Positions 46,030-55,867 of a stretch of 64,000 bases of DNA are shown here, one piece after another. The notes under the pieces were generated by a model, which searched no databases, was not told where the DNA came from, and worked only from the letters and a program-made list of their open reading frames with translations. Both the position numbers and the translations under genes were made by a program. This stretch comes from DASXVU01 sp963732855 (GTDB lineage: Archaea > Thermoplasmatota > Thermoplasmata > Methanomassiliicoccales > UBA472): assembly GCA_963732855.1 (NCBI GenBank), contig CAVTBB010000002.1, positions 1-64,000 on the forward strand, in the 5' to 3' direction. Positions within the stretch are counted from its first letter, which is position 1; every line of letters begins with the position of its first letter.

Positions 46030-46989
46030 ATGACTGGCAGTTTCAGACGGATCGCGACACGCCTTGTCCTGGCTAATCTAATGCTAATGCCGGTATTGTT
46101 CCTTTTGATCATGCTCACGACCTCTAACGTGGTCGCGGAAAGCGTGTCGGGGACATGGTCATCCAACACGGCTGGAAAAGGATATGTCCAGAATTTCAAC
46201 GTTTTCAATGCGAACTATGACGCGACCCTTCGCCTGACCCAGAACGGAAACTCGGTAACCGGTACGGTCACTGAGAAGTGCACCTATTCACAGACCAATC
46301 CCGGTTACGAGACATGGCAAAAGACGCCAGTTGGCACAACGGGCACCTACAATGTCTATGGTACCATGTCCGGATCCACCCTCACCCTTAACTGTTACAC
46401 CCCTGCCCAATCCGGGGTCACTGGCGGTATCGGTTGGACGACAGAGGCATCCACGGTCACCTGGACCCTTCACTTGAACGGTACCCGGCTGATCGGCAGC
46501 GGGACCTACGTGAACGGCGGGATAACGTACGCTTACCTTTGGGACCTTAAATCCGGTTCGTCTGGAGGTCTTGCCCTTGGGGACACGAACTTGACCATGC
46601 CAGCTCTCATCGGGATCATAGGAGGAGTGGCCTGCATCGCGGTCTCCCTTTCGCCGATGCCGAAGGGTAGGGTCCCTCAAGGCCCCGTTCCGAACGGCAA
46701 CAGCTACACCTACCAACCATCCAACGTCACCACCACGGGAGGCATAAACGGAGCACCGACCGACCCGACCTACATGGGCGGGGCAGGTCTGCAGTATCCT
46801 CAGAACTATGTCAACGGCGTTCCGGTTAACCCCCGGGCCTGGCAGGGTCAACAAGGCCCAATTTGCCCGGTCCACGGAACCGTGTGCACGCCGCATTTCC
46901 TTCAATTCTCCAATGACCCCGGTGCCTGGCTATGTCCCAAGTGCCGCGATCAGGGCATCTCCTATGGATTCCCGTGGGGGCGACAGTGA
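46030..46989 (+). CDS. Secreted/membrane-anchored beta-rich protein with C-terminal zinc ribbon
   Basis: A 319-residue protein. Signal peptide: MTGSFRRIATRLVLANLMLM then a hydrophobic run and VVAESVSG. Residues about 40-180 form a beta-rich extracytoplasmic domain (GTWSSNTAG, DATLRLTQNGNSVTGTVTEK, IGSGTYVNGGITYAYLWDLK), resembling the repeats of lipocalin-like stress domains. A single helix (LIGIIGGVACIAVSLSPMP) anchors it. The C-terminus has CPVHGTVC and CPKC, a zinc ribbon on the inner side. Start chosen from the TATA element; the longer frame from 45937 lacks support. It overlaps the next gene by one base (TGATG), so they form an operon. Confidence 0.75.
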   Translation: MTGSFRRIATRLVLANLMLMPVLFLLIMLTTSNVVAESVSGTWSSNTAGKGYVQNFNVFNANYDATLRLTQNGNSVTGTVTEKCTYSQTNPGYETWQKTPVGTTGTYNVYGTMSGSTLTLNCYTPAQSGVTGGIGWTTEASTVTWTLHLNGTRLIGSGTYVNGGITYAYLWDLKSGSSGGLALGDTNLTMPALIGIIGGVACIAVSLSPMPKGRVPQGPVPNGNSYTYQPSNVTTTGGINGAPTDPTYMGGAGLQYPQNYVNGVPVNPRAWQGQQGPICPVHGTVCTPHFLQFSNDPGAWLCPKCRDQGISYGFPWGRQ

Positions 46990-47666
46990 TGACCGGTCAA
47001 CCATTGGATTATCAGACCTTTAAAAGGCAAATGACGGACCCGGAACGGGCGAGCATGAACAAGATCTATAAGAACGCCCAGAAGCAAGCCAGGCCCGCCG
47101 GATTCATGGCTCTCGTGTTCGCAGCCGTCGGTATCGTTAACGGCGCAAACAGCTTTGATTTCACGACATCGACGGGAATGATATCGGTGCTGATCGTCGT
47201 CGTGGGTCTGATGGCCTTTTTCCTAGCATATACCACGTCCCGATTGCGCAGGACGATCGTCGCTGCGCACAACGACGGAAATGTCGTCGTGGTCCGTGGT
47301 CCGGTCTCCAGATATGAAGGACGGGCGAACGGCTCGTTCATGATGGTCGGTCCATTGGCGGTCGGGTCGGGCAAACGCGGCGCCAACCCACTGCAGGAAG
47401 GGACCTATGCGGAGGTTGCCTGCATCCCGAAGCTCAAATCGATAGTATCACTCAACGGTGCCGGACTAGACCAGCCAATTAAGGTAGGGATCCCGGTCGA
47501 CCTGGAATCAAAGGCTTCGATAGGCTCGCCCACCTATCCTGCACAGCCATTGAACGCTGTGAACCAGAACGCGATGCCATCGGCCAATGCCATGGGCTTC
47601 TGCTCCTCGTGCGGGAAACCGACCCAAGGTCTGGCCTACTGCTGGAACTGCGGGAACAAGCATTGA
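46989..47666 (+). CDS. Two-helix membrane protein with C-terminal zinc ribbon
   Basis: A 225-residue protein, starting MTGQPLDYQTFKRQMTD, with helices FMALVFAAVGIVNGANSF and MISVLIVVVGLMAFFLAYTT and, after a soluble domain (VVVRGPVSRYEGRANGSFMM), a zinc ribbon CSSCGKPTQGLAYCWNCG at the end. Its start overlaps the stop of the preceding gene by one base, so it is co-translated with it. The pair, both membrane-bound with terminal zinc ribbons, probably acts together; no function is known. Confidence 0.8.
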   Translation: MTGQPLDYQTFKRQMTDPERASMNKIYKNAQKQARPAGFMALVFAAVGIVNGANSFDFTTSTGMISVLIVVVGLMAFFLAYTTSRLRRTIVAAHNDGNVVVVRGPVSRYEGRANGSFMMVGPLAVGSGKRGANPLQEGTYAEVACIPKLKSIVSLNGAGLDQPIKVGIPVDLESKASIGSPTYPAQPLNAVNQNAMPSANAMGFCSSCGKPTQGLAYCWNCGNKH

Positions 47667-47795
47667 GGACTGGGTGCGATATCATACCATCCTGTGGACC
47701 GAGGAAAAGATACCTTTCCAAAATACGGGGTGCTGGTTCGGGAACGAAGTTCCAAATTCTAAATATGGCCACTCCGATTCCCCCTCGGTGCCTCT

Positions 47796-49744
47796 ATGAA
47801 CCTTGGGCTAGGAATTGACACGGGCGGTACATTCACGGACGCGGCGATCATAGACCTGGATACGACCAAGGTATTGGCCAAGGCGAAGTCCCCCACGACC
47901 TACGAGGATCTTCCATCGGTATCATCGGGGCACTGGATCGGGTCATCAATCATCCCGGCATAAATATCGCCGATATCAAGATGATCGGCCTATCCACGAC
48001 GCTGGCCACAAATTCATTATTGCAGGGAAAGGGGGGTGAGGTCGGCCTCATCGGTATCGGCTGGAAACCGGAGCCGGACTGGAAACTTGGCTGCAAGCAT
48101 TCCCGCTTCATCAAGGGCGGCATGGATTCCATCGGCCGGACCGCCGAGGCCATGGACGAGGCCGAGCTGAATGACGCGATCGATGAGGTCAGCAAGGGTG
48201 TCGACGCTGTCGTGGTCTCCGGATTGTTCAGCGTATGCAACGGCATGCAGGAGATGGCCGCCCGGGATGCCGTCCTGCGCAAGACCGGACTGCCGGTCAT
48301 CATGGGCCAGTCGTTGACCATGGACCTGGGGATATACGAACGGTCGGTCACAGCCATACTTAACGCGAGATTGCTCCCGGTCATCAATGACTTCCTTGAT
48401 TCGATGCAGAGCTCCATTTCGTCGAGGAAGATCGACGCCCGCATCTTTGTGTTCAAGGGCGATGGAGGTCTGATGAGCCTTGAGACGGCGCGCGAACGTC
48501 CGGTGGAGATGGTACTCTCCGGACCTGCCGCCAGCCTGATGGGGGGGAAGGCCTTGGCCAAGGTCGAGGGCTGCATCGTGGTGGACATGGGCGGCACCTC
48601 CACCGACATCGCAGTCCTGGACGAAGGTTTCCCCCGTTTGAATAACGAAGGGGCCATCGTCGGCCATTGGAGGACCCGGGTCAAAGGCATCGACATCTGG
48701 ACCTGCGGACTGGGAGGCGACTCGATCATACGGGTCGACAATCGCAGCACCGTGACCGTCGGACCGGAAAGGGTGATCCCGCTGGCGATGGCATCGTTGA
48801 AGTATCCATCACTGGTGGATAAGATAGTCCAAGAGAACGAGTTGAACCTGTATCTGCCTAACACGGTCAGGATCCCGGACGGATTGACCCTGAAGGAGAG
48901 GCAAGCGCTCGAGTTCGTGATGGCCAATGCCCCTTGCACGCTCTATGACGCCATGAAGGGCTGTCCGGACATCCCGATCGTAGAGTATGTGCTGAACGCC
49001 CTGCGCTCCCGGGCACTGGTGATCAGGACCGGGTTAACCCCCACGGACCTGCTGCACGTATCGGGCAAATATGTAGCTGGCAACACACATGCGTCCGTGG
49101 CTGGCATCGCCCAAATGGCGGAGCGGATGTTCATAACGCCAGAAGCGCTGGTTCCGCTATTGACCGAACTGGTGGTATCCAGGGTCGGAGAAGAGATGAT
49201 CAAGAAGGGACTGGTGGATTCCGGGGGCGATCTGTCGGAGGGCAAGGGGTTCGATATGCTGCTCCGCGCCTCCGCTGGACATGGCGATCTTGGCGGCATC
49301 GTGCTAAAGGCGAGACCGGACCGACCGATCGTTGGCATCGGGGCACCGGCGGCCGAGTTCATCAAACCTCTGGAAGAGAGGATGTCCTGCCAGGTGTTCA
49401 TCCCCGAAGGCTATGAGGTCGGGAACGCGGTGGGAGCGGTGTGCAGCTTGGTCACCGAGACAGTGATGGTCCAAGTATACCTCCGGGACGACAAGTACCT
49501 TGTCTTCTCGCCGCTTTCTTCGCCGGTGCAATACTCGCATCTGGGCGAAGCGCTTTCGTCGGCCCGTTCCTCCGCTGAGCACTACGTCCGGGACAAGATC
49601 ACTGGACCTTCGGTCGAGGACGTGAAGGTCCGCGTCGAGACCTTCGAGAAGCGTTTTTCGGACGGTTACGGACTAGAAAGCAAGTTTGTGAATTGGGTCG
49701 ATGTCCGGGCAACGGCGACTGCGAAACCGAAGCTTAGGAAATAG
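47796..49744 (+). pseudogene. Hydantoinase A / oxoprolinase-like ATPase, one-base frameshift
   Basis: The N-terminus reads MNLGLGIDTGGTFTDAAIID, the phosphate-1 motif of the HyuA (ASKHA-fold) family. Near 47911 one base is missing: the frame after YEDLP reads out, while the next frame gives IGIIGALDRVINHPG and continues MIGLSTTLATNSLLQGKG, GLFSVCNGMQEMAARDA and VVDMGGTSTDIAVLDEG. Restored length is about 650 residues, normal for HyuA, which hydrolyses ATP to open a 5-oxoproline or hydantoin ring with HyuB. No hyuB lies nearby. Some archaeal HyuA-like proteins work alone; the role here is open. The following gene overlaps its end by 44 bases. Confidence 0.8.
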
Positions 49745-52229
49745 GGAGAGACCGCCTCATGAGCCCGAAACGCGACAAATCATTAAATCTCTACAAGTCA
49801 AACCCTATCTCGTGGCGCTCGCAGAGAGAGATAACACGCTGTTCGTCGGAAGACGGAACGAGCTAGACGGGATACTCGGTTGCATCTTCGATGGGGCATC
49901 GGACCGTCCTGCGATGATCGCCATCACCGGACCGGCCGGGATCGGAAAGTCAAGGCTAGCCTCCGAAGTGGCCAAGGTCGCCCAAGGCAAAGGTTTCTTT
50001 GTGGCAAGCGTGGACTGCGGTCAGGGAGCGCCATTCCCGTACTCGCCGTTCCGGGAGCTAGTTGAACAACTGAGGATGATGACCGAACCGATCGCCAGTC
50101 CGTTCAGCGAGGAACGGGTTCTGAGCTCCAAGGACGGCGTCCTTCTGGCTTGGGAGTCATATCTGGCGAGGCTCTCCAGACAGCAGCCGGTCCTTATCGT
50201 CCTGAATGACCTGCAAAATGCCGATTCGTCCACCATCAAGCTCCTCGGTTATCTGCTGCGCTCAGCGGACTCGAACGGACCAAGATTCATCTGCACCTTG
50301 TGCCGGGAGGAGGTCACACTGGATGATGAGGGCCGGTCCCTGGTCAACGATCTTATCTCGAACGCCTCTCTGGACGGACTGTGCCGCACCGTGGAGTTGG
50401 GGGGGCTCTCACAGGAAGAGACCACCAAGGTGATCGCTGGAAGGTTCCAGCTCACATTGCCGAAGAACGTGGTCGACAAGGTGGTGAAGAGCAGTCGCGG
50501 CAACCCGCTAATGGCCGTGGAATCGGTCAAATCGGTCGCATCCGTGGGTGCCTTCGAGTTCCGTGACGGTGTGCTCCGTTCAGGAGACAACCACAGCGTC
50601 CCTATGACCTTCGGTGACGCGCTCAGGCATCGCTTGGACGTCCTGAAGAACCCGCAGCGCATGTTGCTCTATCGGGCCTCATCGTTCAGCCCGGGGACCG
50701 ACGTGTTCGCGCTGGCCAAGGCGGTCGGGGTCAGGCCTGACGAGGCCACCAGGATGATCAGGGAGGCGTTCAAACTGAGCTCCCTGATCGACTGCCATGG
50801 CAGCGAGTTCCGATTTTCGCACGAACGGGTCCGCAAGGCGGTACACGATCTCATCCCGGCGGATGAAAGGAAGGCAGTGCACCGATCGGTCGCGGTCGCG
50901 TTGGAGGAAGAAGGCTATGGCGAGGAAGGCCTGGGGGAGATGTCAAGGCAATGGTTCTTGGCGGGCGACACGGACCGATGCGTCAAGTTCTCGCTCCTGG
51001 CAGGCAGGATCTGTTCCGTGTGGGGAGCGCATCAGGAATCGAAGCTGTATTTCGGACGGGCGCTGGAACTGATAGGCGAGGCAGGAAGAGGGGATACGGT
51101 CCTAGAGGCGTGGGAGGCAACGGGTGATGCGAACTTCGGTCTGGGCCGCAGAGACCGCGCCCTTGAGTGCTATGACAAGGCGATAAGGAGATCCTCCTCG
51201 TCCGACCGGGCTCGCCTGCTGAGGAAGAAATCCGCAAGCTGCAAGAGCAAGACCAGCGAGAAGGGGAAAGACCTCTCACTGTCCCTCGTCCTGCAGGCGC
51301 TCATCGAGTCTGGTGACGATTATGAGACCGCTGAATGCAAGAGCAGCATAGCCGGCGCGATCATGGCCAATGGTGATATGGAAGGAGCGGAGAAGCTATG
51401 CCAGGCAGCCATGAAGGTGTTTAGGGACAACGGGGCGATGGACCGGCTGGCGAGGGAGATGATGCAGTATGGCGATTTGCTGCTGAGACAGGGCAAGGCC
51501 GACCAGGCCATCGACATGCTCACGCATGCCATCCGCATAGCGCAGGAGCACCCCAATTTCGGTAACGAGGTAGATGCGAACGAGGCACTGGGCATGGCCT
51601 ACCTGTGCAAAGGACAGGTCGAGAGGTCGATCCCGGTGTTCGACCATTGCCTGGAGATAGCCAGACAAGCCGGGGACCGGAACCGGATCGACATCATCCA
51701 GTTCGATAAGACTTTCACCTTCGACCTGGCCGGCGATATCTCCAAGGCACGAGAGCTGGCCATCGAAGCCCGCGACGATTCGCTCAAGAGGGGCTCCAGT
51801 CCGCCTTGGCAGGACGTCGTGATGGCACACATCGAGCAGCGCGGGGGCGACCTGAACATCGCGGAAAGACTGGCCGAATCTTCGCTCAAGACATTCAACG
51901 GTAATGCGTTCGGACATCAGGCCATCGGGTCCCTTGCCATCGCCGTGAAGGCATCGGTGCTGAGCCGAAAGAAGGAGTACACCAATGCCAACGAGCTGTT
52001 CCAGAGGGCATTGCCGAAGTTCCGCGGGACCCGGTTCGGTCCGTTGTACGAGGCCACGGTGCATGCCTGGTTCGCCGAATCGCTGGTTGAGCAAGGCAAG
52101 ATGGAACAGGCGGTCGAAGAATACCACAGGGCCAGGGAACTTTTCCAAGGTTTTGGCAACTCGCTTTCGACCAGCATCATCGATGAGGACATCAGCCTAC
52201 TGAGAGCGAAGATTGTTGCAAGAGAATAA
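49701..52229 (+). CDS. STAND-type ATPase with tetratricopeptide-like repeats
   Basis: An 842-residue protein. The ATPase domain starts near residue 50 (LFVGRRNELDGILGCIFDGA), has Walker A GPAGIGKS near 77, Walker B-like VLIVLNDLQNAD, and a winged-helix part ending near 400. The second half (about 430-830) consists of helical repeats of TPR type (YFGRALELIGEAGRGD, ALECYDKAIRRSSSSDRARL, AIDMLTHAIRIAQEHP). The build matches MalT/AfsR-like regulators and archaeal predicted ATPases, but no DNA-binding or cyclase domain is seen. It would be a signal-sensing switch. The start is uncertain: it overlaps hyuA by 44 bases; a GTG near 49812 is an alternative. Confidence 0.8.
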   Translation: MSGQRRLRNRSLGNRERPPHEPETRQIIKSLQVKPYLVALAERDNTLFVGRRNELDGILGCIFDGASDRPAMIAITGPAGIGKSRLASEVAKVAQGKGFFVASVDCGQGAPFPYSPFRELVEQLRMMTEPIASPFSEERVLSSKDGVLLAWESYLARLSRQQPVLIVLNDLQNADSSTIKLLGYLLRSADSNGPRFICTLCREEVTLDDEGRSLVNDLISNASLDGLCRTVELGGLSQEETTKVIAGRFQLTLPKNVVDKVVKSSRGNPLMAVESVKSVASVGAFEFRDGVLRSGDNHSVPMTFGDALRHRLDVLKNPQRMLLYRASSFSPGTDVFALAKAVGVRPDEATRMIREAFKLSSLIDCHGSEFRFSHERVRKAVHDLIPADERKAVHRSVAVALEEEGYGEEGLGEMSRQWFLAGDTDRCVKFSLLAGRICSVWGAHQESKLYFGRALELIGEAGRGDTVLEAWEATGDANFGLGRRDRALECYDKAIRRSSSSDRARLLRKKSASCKSKTSEKGKDLSLSLVLQALIESGDDYETAECKSSIAGAIMANGDMEGAEKLCQAAMKVFRDNGAMDRLAREMMQYGDLLLRQGKADQAIDMLTHAIRIAQEHPNFGNEVDANEALGMAYLCKGQVERSIPVFDHCLEIARQAGDRNRIDIIQFDKTFTFDLAGDISKARELAIEARDDSLKRGSSPPWQDVVMAHIEQRGGDLNIAERLAESSLKTFNGNAFGHQAIGSLAIAVKASVLSRKKEYTNANELFQRALPKFRGTRFGPLYEATVHAWFAESLVEQGKMEQAVEEYHRARELFQGFGNSLSTSIIDEDISLLRAKIVARE

Positions 52230-52282
52230 TTGAGAGTTGAGGGCAAACGTATATCCAACCCCTTTGACATTCTTCAATCGAC

Positions 52283-53647
52283 ATGAGCTCAAAACAGTCA
52301 TCTCGGAAGGGTAAAGATCTGAAGATCGCCATCGTCGGCCTAGGCTACGTCGGGCTTCCTACCGCTGTGCTGTTCGCAGAAGCTGGCTTTGTGGTCACTG
52401 GCTGCGAGATGAAGAAAGATTTCGTTCGTATGATCAATGAGGGGATATCCCCACTGACTGATCTTGACCTGGACGAACGGCTGAAGGTAATGGTCGCGAA
52501 GAAGAAGCTGGTCGCCACCAGCGACACCGCTACCGCGACGAAGAAGAACGACGTCATCATTATCATCGTCCCGACCCCTACCAAGGAAGGTGAGGAGCCG
52601 GACCTGAGCTACATCGAGGGAGCGGGGAGGGACATCGCCAAGGGTTTGAGCAAGGGAAAGCTCGTCATCCTGGAATCAACTGTTTATCCGGGCGTCACCG
52701 AAGGGACGCTGAAACCGATCCTGGAAGAGTCCGGCCTGAAAGCCGGTGTCGACTTCGACCTGGCCTACTGCCCAGAGAGGTATAATCCGGGAGACCCGTT
52801 GCACACCATCGACAAGACCACGAGGATCGTGTCCGGGATCAACCAGCGTTCCACCGAGACGGCCGAGTTCCTCTATAGCAACATCACCAACCAAGGGGTG
52901 GTCCCGGTCCGCAACATCAAGACGGCGGAGGCTGCCAAGATCATCGAGAACACCCAACGCGACCTGAACATCGCGCTTATGAACGAGGTCGCCCTCATCA
53001 TGGAGAAGATGGGGCTCGACGTCATGGAAGTGATCAATGCCGCCGCCACCAAGTGGAACTTCAACCGGTACTATCCCGGCGCCGGGGTCGGCGGACACTG
53101 CCTGCCCAAGGACCCATATTACCTGGTCAAGACTGCTGAGAAGCTAGGTTATCATGCTCAGATCATCACTGCCGGCAGAAAGATCAACGACATGATGCCG
53201 CACCATGTGTTCGAACTTCTGGTGAAAGGCCTCAACTCCATCGGCAAGCCGGTCAAGAACTGCAAGATAGTGGTCCTCGGTGTCAGCTACAAGGAGAATG
53301 TGGGCGACACCCGGAAGACGCCATCGTTGAAGCTCGTGGAGGACTTGAGGTCGATGGAGGCCGACATCGTCACGGTCGATCCGTTCGTCACCGCCAAGGT
53401 CGTCAACTTCGAGTTCGGGATCCCGGCGGAGAAGCATTTCGAGGACCCTTACAAGGCACTGAAGGGGGCCGGTGCGGTCGTGTTCATGGTACCTCATCAA
53501 AGCTTCAAGGAGTTGGACCTGAAGAAGGTCAAGAAGCTCATGGGCCCGAACCCGGTCTTCATCGACGGGCGTCGTGTGTTCGACCCAGAGGAGCTCAAGA
53601 AGCTCGGTTTTGTCTACAAAGGGGTAGGTGCAGGAAGGGATAACTGA
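52283..53647 (+). CDS. wecC: Nucleotide-sugar dehydrogenase (UDP-ManNAc/UDP-Glc type)
   Basis: A 454-residue enzyme of the UDP-glucose/GDP-mannose/UDP-ManNAc dehydrogenase family. The NAD site reads IAIVGLGYVGLPTAVLFAEA, the catalytic Cys is C273 in GVGGHCLPKDPYYL, and AYCPERYNPGDP and ENTQRDLNIALMNE are typical of WecC-like members. It oxidises the C6 hydroxyl of a UDP-sugar to a uronic acid, using NAD twice. It is joined by a one-base overlap (TGATG) to the epimerase downstream. The pair supplies uronic-acid and epimerised sugars for the surface glycan. The gene symbol is given from the WecC-like core motifs; the exact substrate is not certain. Confidence 0.85.
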   Translation: MSSKQSSRKGKDLKIAIVGLGYVGLPTAVLFAEAGFVVTGCEMKKDFVRMINEGISPLTDLDLDERLKVMVAKKKLVATSDTATATKKNDVIIIIVPTPTKEGEEPDLSYIEGAGRDIAKGLSKGKLVILESTVYPGVTEGTLKPILEESGLKAGVDFDLAYCPERYNPGDPLHTIDKTTRIVSGINQRSTETAEFLYSNITNQGVVPVRNIKTAEAAKIIENTQRDLNIALMNEVALIMEKMGLDVMEVINAAATKWNFNRYYPGAGVGGHCLPKDPYYLVKTAEKLGYHAQIITAGRKINDMMPHHVFELLVKGLNSIGKPVKNCKIVVLGVSYKENVGDTRKTPSLKLVEDLRSMEADIVTVDPFVTAKVVNFEFGIPAEKHFEDPYKALKGAGAVVFMVPHQSFKELDLKKVKKLMGPNPVFIDGRRVFDPEELKKLGFVYKGVGAGRDN

Positions 53648-54585
53648 TGCAATTGGAGAGCATCATAGAGGGAAAGCGTATCTGCGTCACCGGAGGATGC
53701 GGCTTCATCGGATCGAACCTCGCACAAGTGCTGGCGAAGAAGAACGATGTGATAGTCATCGACAACCTACTGACCGGTCACCAGTCAAACCTGGATAAGA
53801 TCGAATGTAAGTTCATCGAGGGCAGCGTCAATGAAGTGGAGAAGCTCAGGCACGCGTTCCTAGGAGTCGACTATGTACTACACCAGGCGGCGCTGCCATC
53901 GGTGCCGCGTAGCGTCGAGGACCCGATGTCCTCTAACATGAACAACGTGGATGGCACGCTGAACGTGCTCATGATGGCGCGCAAGTGCAACGTCAAGAAA
54001 GTGGTCTTTGCCTCGTCGTCATCGATCTACGGGGAGACGCCCACGCTTCCGAAGGTAGAGACTATGAGCCCGAGCCCGCAATCGCCCTACGCGGTCACGA
54101 AAATGGCGGGCGAGGAGTATTGCCGGGTATTCTGGAGAAACTACAGGCTGCCCACGGCGGCATTGCGTTACTTCAATGTCTTTGGGCCGAGGCAGGACCC
54201 CAACTCGCAGTACGCGGCGGTCATCCCAAAGTTCATCCAGCTTGCAAAGGCGGGCAAGAAGCTGACGGTCTATGGGGACGGAGAGCAGACCCGCGATTTC
54301 ACCTTCGTGCTGGATGTCGTCCAGGCGAACCTAAGGGCAGCGGTGGACACCGAATCGAACGGAGAGGTGTTCAACATCGCCCGGCAAGAACGCATCTCGC
54401 TGAACGACCTTGCCATGATGATATTCCACCAACTGGGTAAGAAAGGGCAGTTGGACTACCTGCCGGAACGGGCCGGGGACATCAAGCACTCACTGGCCGA
54501 CATCACCAAGGCGAAGTCTCTACTTAGCTACAAGCCGGAGTATACCATCGAGCAAGGCGTGGGTTTGACCATCGCCTCGATGTAG
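53647..54585 (+). CDS. NAD-dependent nucleotide-sugar epimerase (SDR family)
   Basis: A 312-residue extended SDR. It has the NAD-binding TGGCGFIGS at 15-23, the catalytic Tyr148/Lys152 in SPYAVTKMAG and the upstream FASSSSIYGE. Sequence style (NNVDGTLNVLMMARKCNVKK, LRYFNVFGPRQDPNSQYAAV) fits the UDP-GlcNAc or UDP-glucose 4-epimerase/uronate epimerase group. It is co-translated with the dehydrogenase (one-base overlap). It probably interconverts UDP-sugars or UDP-uronates for glycan synthesis; the exact substrate cannot be told. Confidence 0.85.
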   Translation: MQLESIIEGKRICVTGGCGFIGSNLAQVLAKKNDVIVIDNLLTGHQSNLDKIECKFIEGSVNEVEKLRHAFLGVDYVLHQAALPSVPRSVEDPMSSNMNNVDGTLNVLMMARKCNVKKVVFASSSSIYGETPTLPKVETMSPSPQSPYAVTKMAGEEYCRVFWRNYRLPTAALRYFNVFGPRQDPNSQYAAVIPKFIQLAKAGKKLTVYGDGEQTRDFTFVLDVVQANLRAAVDTESNGEVFNIARQERISLNDLAMMIFHQLGKKGQLDYLPERAGDIKHSLADITKAKSLLSYKPEYTIEQGVGLTIASM

Positions 54586-54938
54586 GCGGACCGGCCTTAA
54601 ACCCTCCCACAGTATTTTACCTTCTTTTCAAAGGAATTCCCTTCCCCATTCTGACAAGAATGGTTCAAGGCATCGAAGGATTTGTGCGTTCTTTTTGACT
54701 CTTTGTGGTAGGGCTCTACCTATTTGTCGATCAAGAGATGAAGTCAATCAATCGTCATATCAAGCGCGCTCACTTCCCGCTTGCCGTTGGATCATTAAGA
54801 GAAAGGACAAGGATGAGATCGTCGGTTCGTGGTCTTCAGTGTGGACAATGGAACCAAGACCATCAAACCGAAAATAGAGGATCGTAAACAACCTTCTTGT
54901 TCCTCGCCACCTGATAATCACATGCGTTCCAGCACGCT
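54586..54938. other. Intergenic region between convergent genes
   Basis: About 350 bases between the epimerase and the universal stress protein, which converge. Short frames at 54695-54887 have no ribosome site or family motif. A T-rich stretch near 54691-54706 could help end the epimerase transcript. Confidence 0.5.
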
Positions 54939-55763
54939 TCAGCAGGGTACAAGCAATAGGTTCGTCGGTGACCTGCGGATGAGATCCTCGACCGTCGTGC
55001 CCAGGGTGATCTTGCGCCAGAGCGATCTGTTACCGACACCCATGACGATCACACCGGCGCTGATCTCCCGGGCCGCCTCGATGATGTTGTACGAAGGCGT
55101 ACCGTAGTGGATGTGCGTCTCAAGCAACATAGTGGGCTTTTTGATATCATCCATGATCTGGTCCAGTTCGACCTTGACCTCCCGGAACCTATCATCGTCC
55201 CCCACGTCGTGCTTCGAAGAGAGGATCACGTGGAACAGCGTCGCCTTCCTCATCCCTGCCTCCCCTAACTCCTGGACCATCTGCTTGAGCTGTTTGGTGC
55301 AATGGGTCAGCTCAAAGGATATCAAAGCTGAATCAAGCAGCCCGCACTGCCTCAGGGAGCCCTCCTCCTTTAGGGTAGGGAACTTTCCCAGCAAGACCGG
55401 TATCTTCGACCGTCTGATGACCGACAATGACACTGAACCGATCAGCAGCTCCTTGGCCCTGCCCTTCCCGCTGGAAGCCATGGCGATCATCGTCGCCTTT
55501 TCCCGCTTCGATACCTTGATGATCAAGCTGGATGGATCGCCGTCCTCCTTTATGGTGCGGGTCGGGATTCCGTCGGCAGTGATGAGTCGGGCGAACTCGT
55601 CCATCCGGCGTTCGTCATAGCTGTCCTCCACCCTTCCTTTCGGCACGGCATAGAATAGAATGACCTCTTTCGCCCCATAACGCTTCAATTGTGCGATGCA
55701 GTCTACCATTAGGTCGGACTGGTCGGAGAAATCGAGGGGAAGGAACACTCTCTCAAATATCAT
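54939..55763 (-). CDS. Tandem universal stress protein
   Basis: A 274-residue protein made of two Usp domains. The first starts MIFERVFLPLDFSDQSDLMV and ends ASSGKGRAKELLIGSVSLSV then IPVLL; the second starts about residue 150 and ends MGVGNRSLWRKITLGTTVED then PTNLLLVP. Both carry the nucleotide-binding G-x-G-x9-G(S/T)-like tail, though the first has a slightly changed loop. Tandem Usp proteins are common in archaea and bind ATP or AMP during stress. Confidence 0.9.
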   Translation of the reverse strand: MIFERVFLPLDFSDQSDLMVDCIAQLKRYGAKEVILFYAVPKGRVEDSYDERRMDEFARLITADGIPTRTIKEDGDPSSLIIKVSKREKATMIAMASSGKGRAKELLIGSVSLSVIRRSKIPVLLGKFPTLKEEGSLRQCGLLDSALISFELTHCTKQLKQMVQELGEAGMRKATLFHVILSSKHDVGDDDRFREVKVELDQIMDDIKKPTMLLETHIHYGTPSYNIIEAAREISAGVIVMGVGNRSLWRKITLGTTVEDLIRRSPTNLLLVPC

Positions 55764-55867
55764 ATAACGCGCAATGCAGACCGATATGGATAATCTTTTC
55801 TATTGAAAATAATAATTTTAAACCACAGATGCTTCCTGTAATTCGAGAAGAGAATGGCCAAGATCTC

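Noticed and set aside
54695..54887. Two overlapping 60-codon frames downstream of the epimerase
   Set aside because: No ribosome site, basic random-looking composition; both frames run through the same bases, so chance is likely.
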